Made by a program: the position numbers and the translations under genes. The notes under the pieces are model-generated. The model was not told the DNA's origin, searched no databases, and saw nothing but the letters and a program-made list of their open reading frames with translations. A stretch of DNA of 12,719 nucleotides, from contig JADFMW010000052.1 in NCBI GenBank assembly GCA_022563655.1, positions 1 to 12,719 on the forward strand, in the 5' to 3' direction. The stretch comes from Pseudomonadota bacterium. Lineage in GTDB: Bacteria > Pseudomonadota > Alphaproteobacteria > JAAXGF01. How positions within the stretch are numbered: position 1 is the first letter of the stretch; every line of letters begins with the position of its first letter. Below are positions 12,595-12,719 of this stretch, in pieces.

Positions 12595-12719
12595 ATGGCA
12601 GACACCCTGACGGCGATCACGCCGGTCGACGGCAGCGTCTACGCCGAGCGGCCGCTGGCGACGGCGCGCGAGATCGACCAAGCGCTCGACGCGGCGCACG
12701 CCGCGCAGCAGCACTGGAA
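12595..12719 (+). CDS. Aldehyde dehydrogenase family protein, N-terminal fragment (runs off window)
   Basis: Only the first 41 codons are present. They begin MADTLTAITPVDGSVYAERP and continue into an alanine-rich helix ending in QHW. Start of homology, the NPxDGxxxAE-like segment and the helix preceding a Trp are typical of the N-terminus of NAD(P)+-dependent aldehyde dehydrogenases of the betaine/phenylacetaldehyde type; the catalytic Cys and cofactor motifs lie outside the window. GAGGT about nine bases before the ATG supports the start. It diverges from the nucleoside hydrolase gene, so the two may share regulation in the 115-base gap, though I saw no clear promoter pair there. Confidence 0.65.
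   Translation, partial: MADTLTAITPVDGSVYAERPLATAREIDQALDAAHAAQQHW

Noticed and set aside
12554..12610. A small plus-strand frame of 18 codons overlapping the start of the aldehyde dehydrogenase gene.
   Set aside because: No ribosome site or resemblance to a known leader peptide; too short to support as coding.

Overview
The window is high-GC proteobacterial DNA. Its proteins (a GalU/UDP-glucose dehydrogenase pair, a phosphomannomutase/phosphoglucomutase, a membrane J-protein, a mandelate-racemase-like enzyme) and GC-rich codon use fit an alphaproteobacterium, perhaps of the Rhodospirillales or Hyphomicrobiales. That placement is inference, because no rRNA or other marker gene is present. Almost every gene lies on the minus strand. 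The exceptions are a TerC-family gene and the start of an aldehyde dehydrogenase gene at the right edge.

Left edge (1-1293): a membrane-protein gene with atypical codon use runs off the window. Just upstream of it, an acyl-CoA dehydrogenase gene is cut off after its FAD-contacting middle domain and continues into unrelated sequence, which looks like a rearrangement or island boundary. Next (1387-2122) comes a stand-alone TerC-family gene on the plus strand. It ends against the operon from the right, with a small tandem duplication and a hairpin between the two.

Centre (2123-7121): a probable operon runs galU > ugd > mandelate racemase-like gene > phosphomannomutase/phosphoglucomutase. The mutase supplies glucose-1-phosphate (and probably mannose-1-phosphate), GalU makes UDP-glucose and Ugd oxidises it to UDP-glucuronate, all precursors for exopolysaccharide, lipopolysaccharide or acidic glycans. 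The enolase-superfamily enzyme is the unexpected member. It keeps every mandelate racemase active-site residue except one, where Arg replaces the second catalytic Lys. A good promoter precedes galU, and three tandem 21-bp repeats run from its -10 box to the ribosome-binding site. Two other families of short tandem repeats lie in the same 272-bp spacer.

Right (7296-11546): a gene pair encodes a VWA-like protein and a membrane-anchored J-domain protein, with its own promoter and an 8-bp repeat tract in the leader. A second pair encodes a winged-helix methyltransferase and a 14-segment MFS exporter. Upstream of that pair is an AT-rich patch with a very regular TACAA/TTGTA operator-like element. 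The window ends with a nucleoside hydrolase gene divergent from an aldehyde dehydrogenase gene.

I found no phage, transposase, CRISPR, tRNA or rRNA features, and no clear novel multi-gene system. The least explained items are the 21-bp repeat array at the galU promoter, the KxR mandelate-racemase homologue inside a nucleotide-sugar operon, the VWA/J-protein pair, and the truncated gene at the left boundary.
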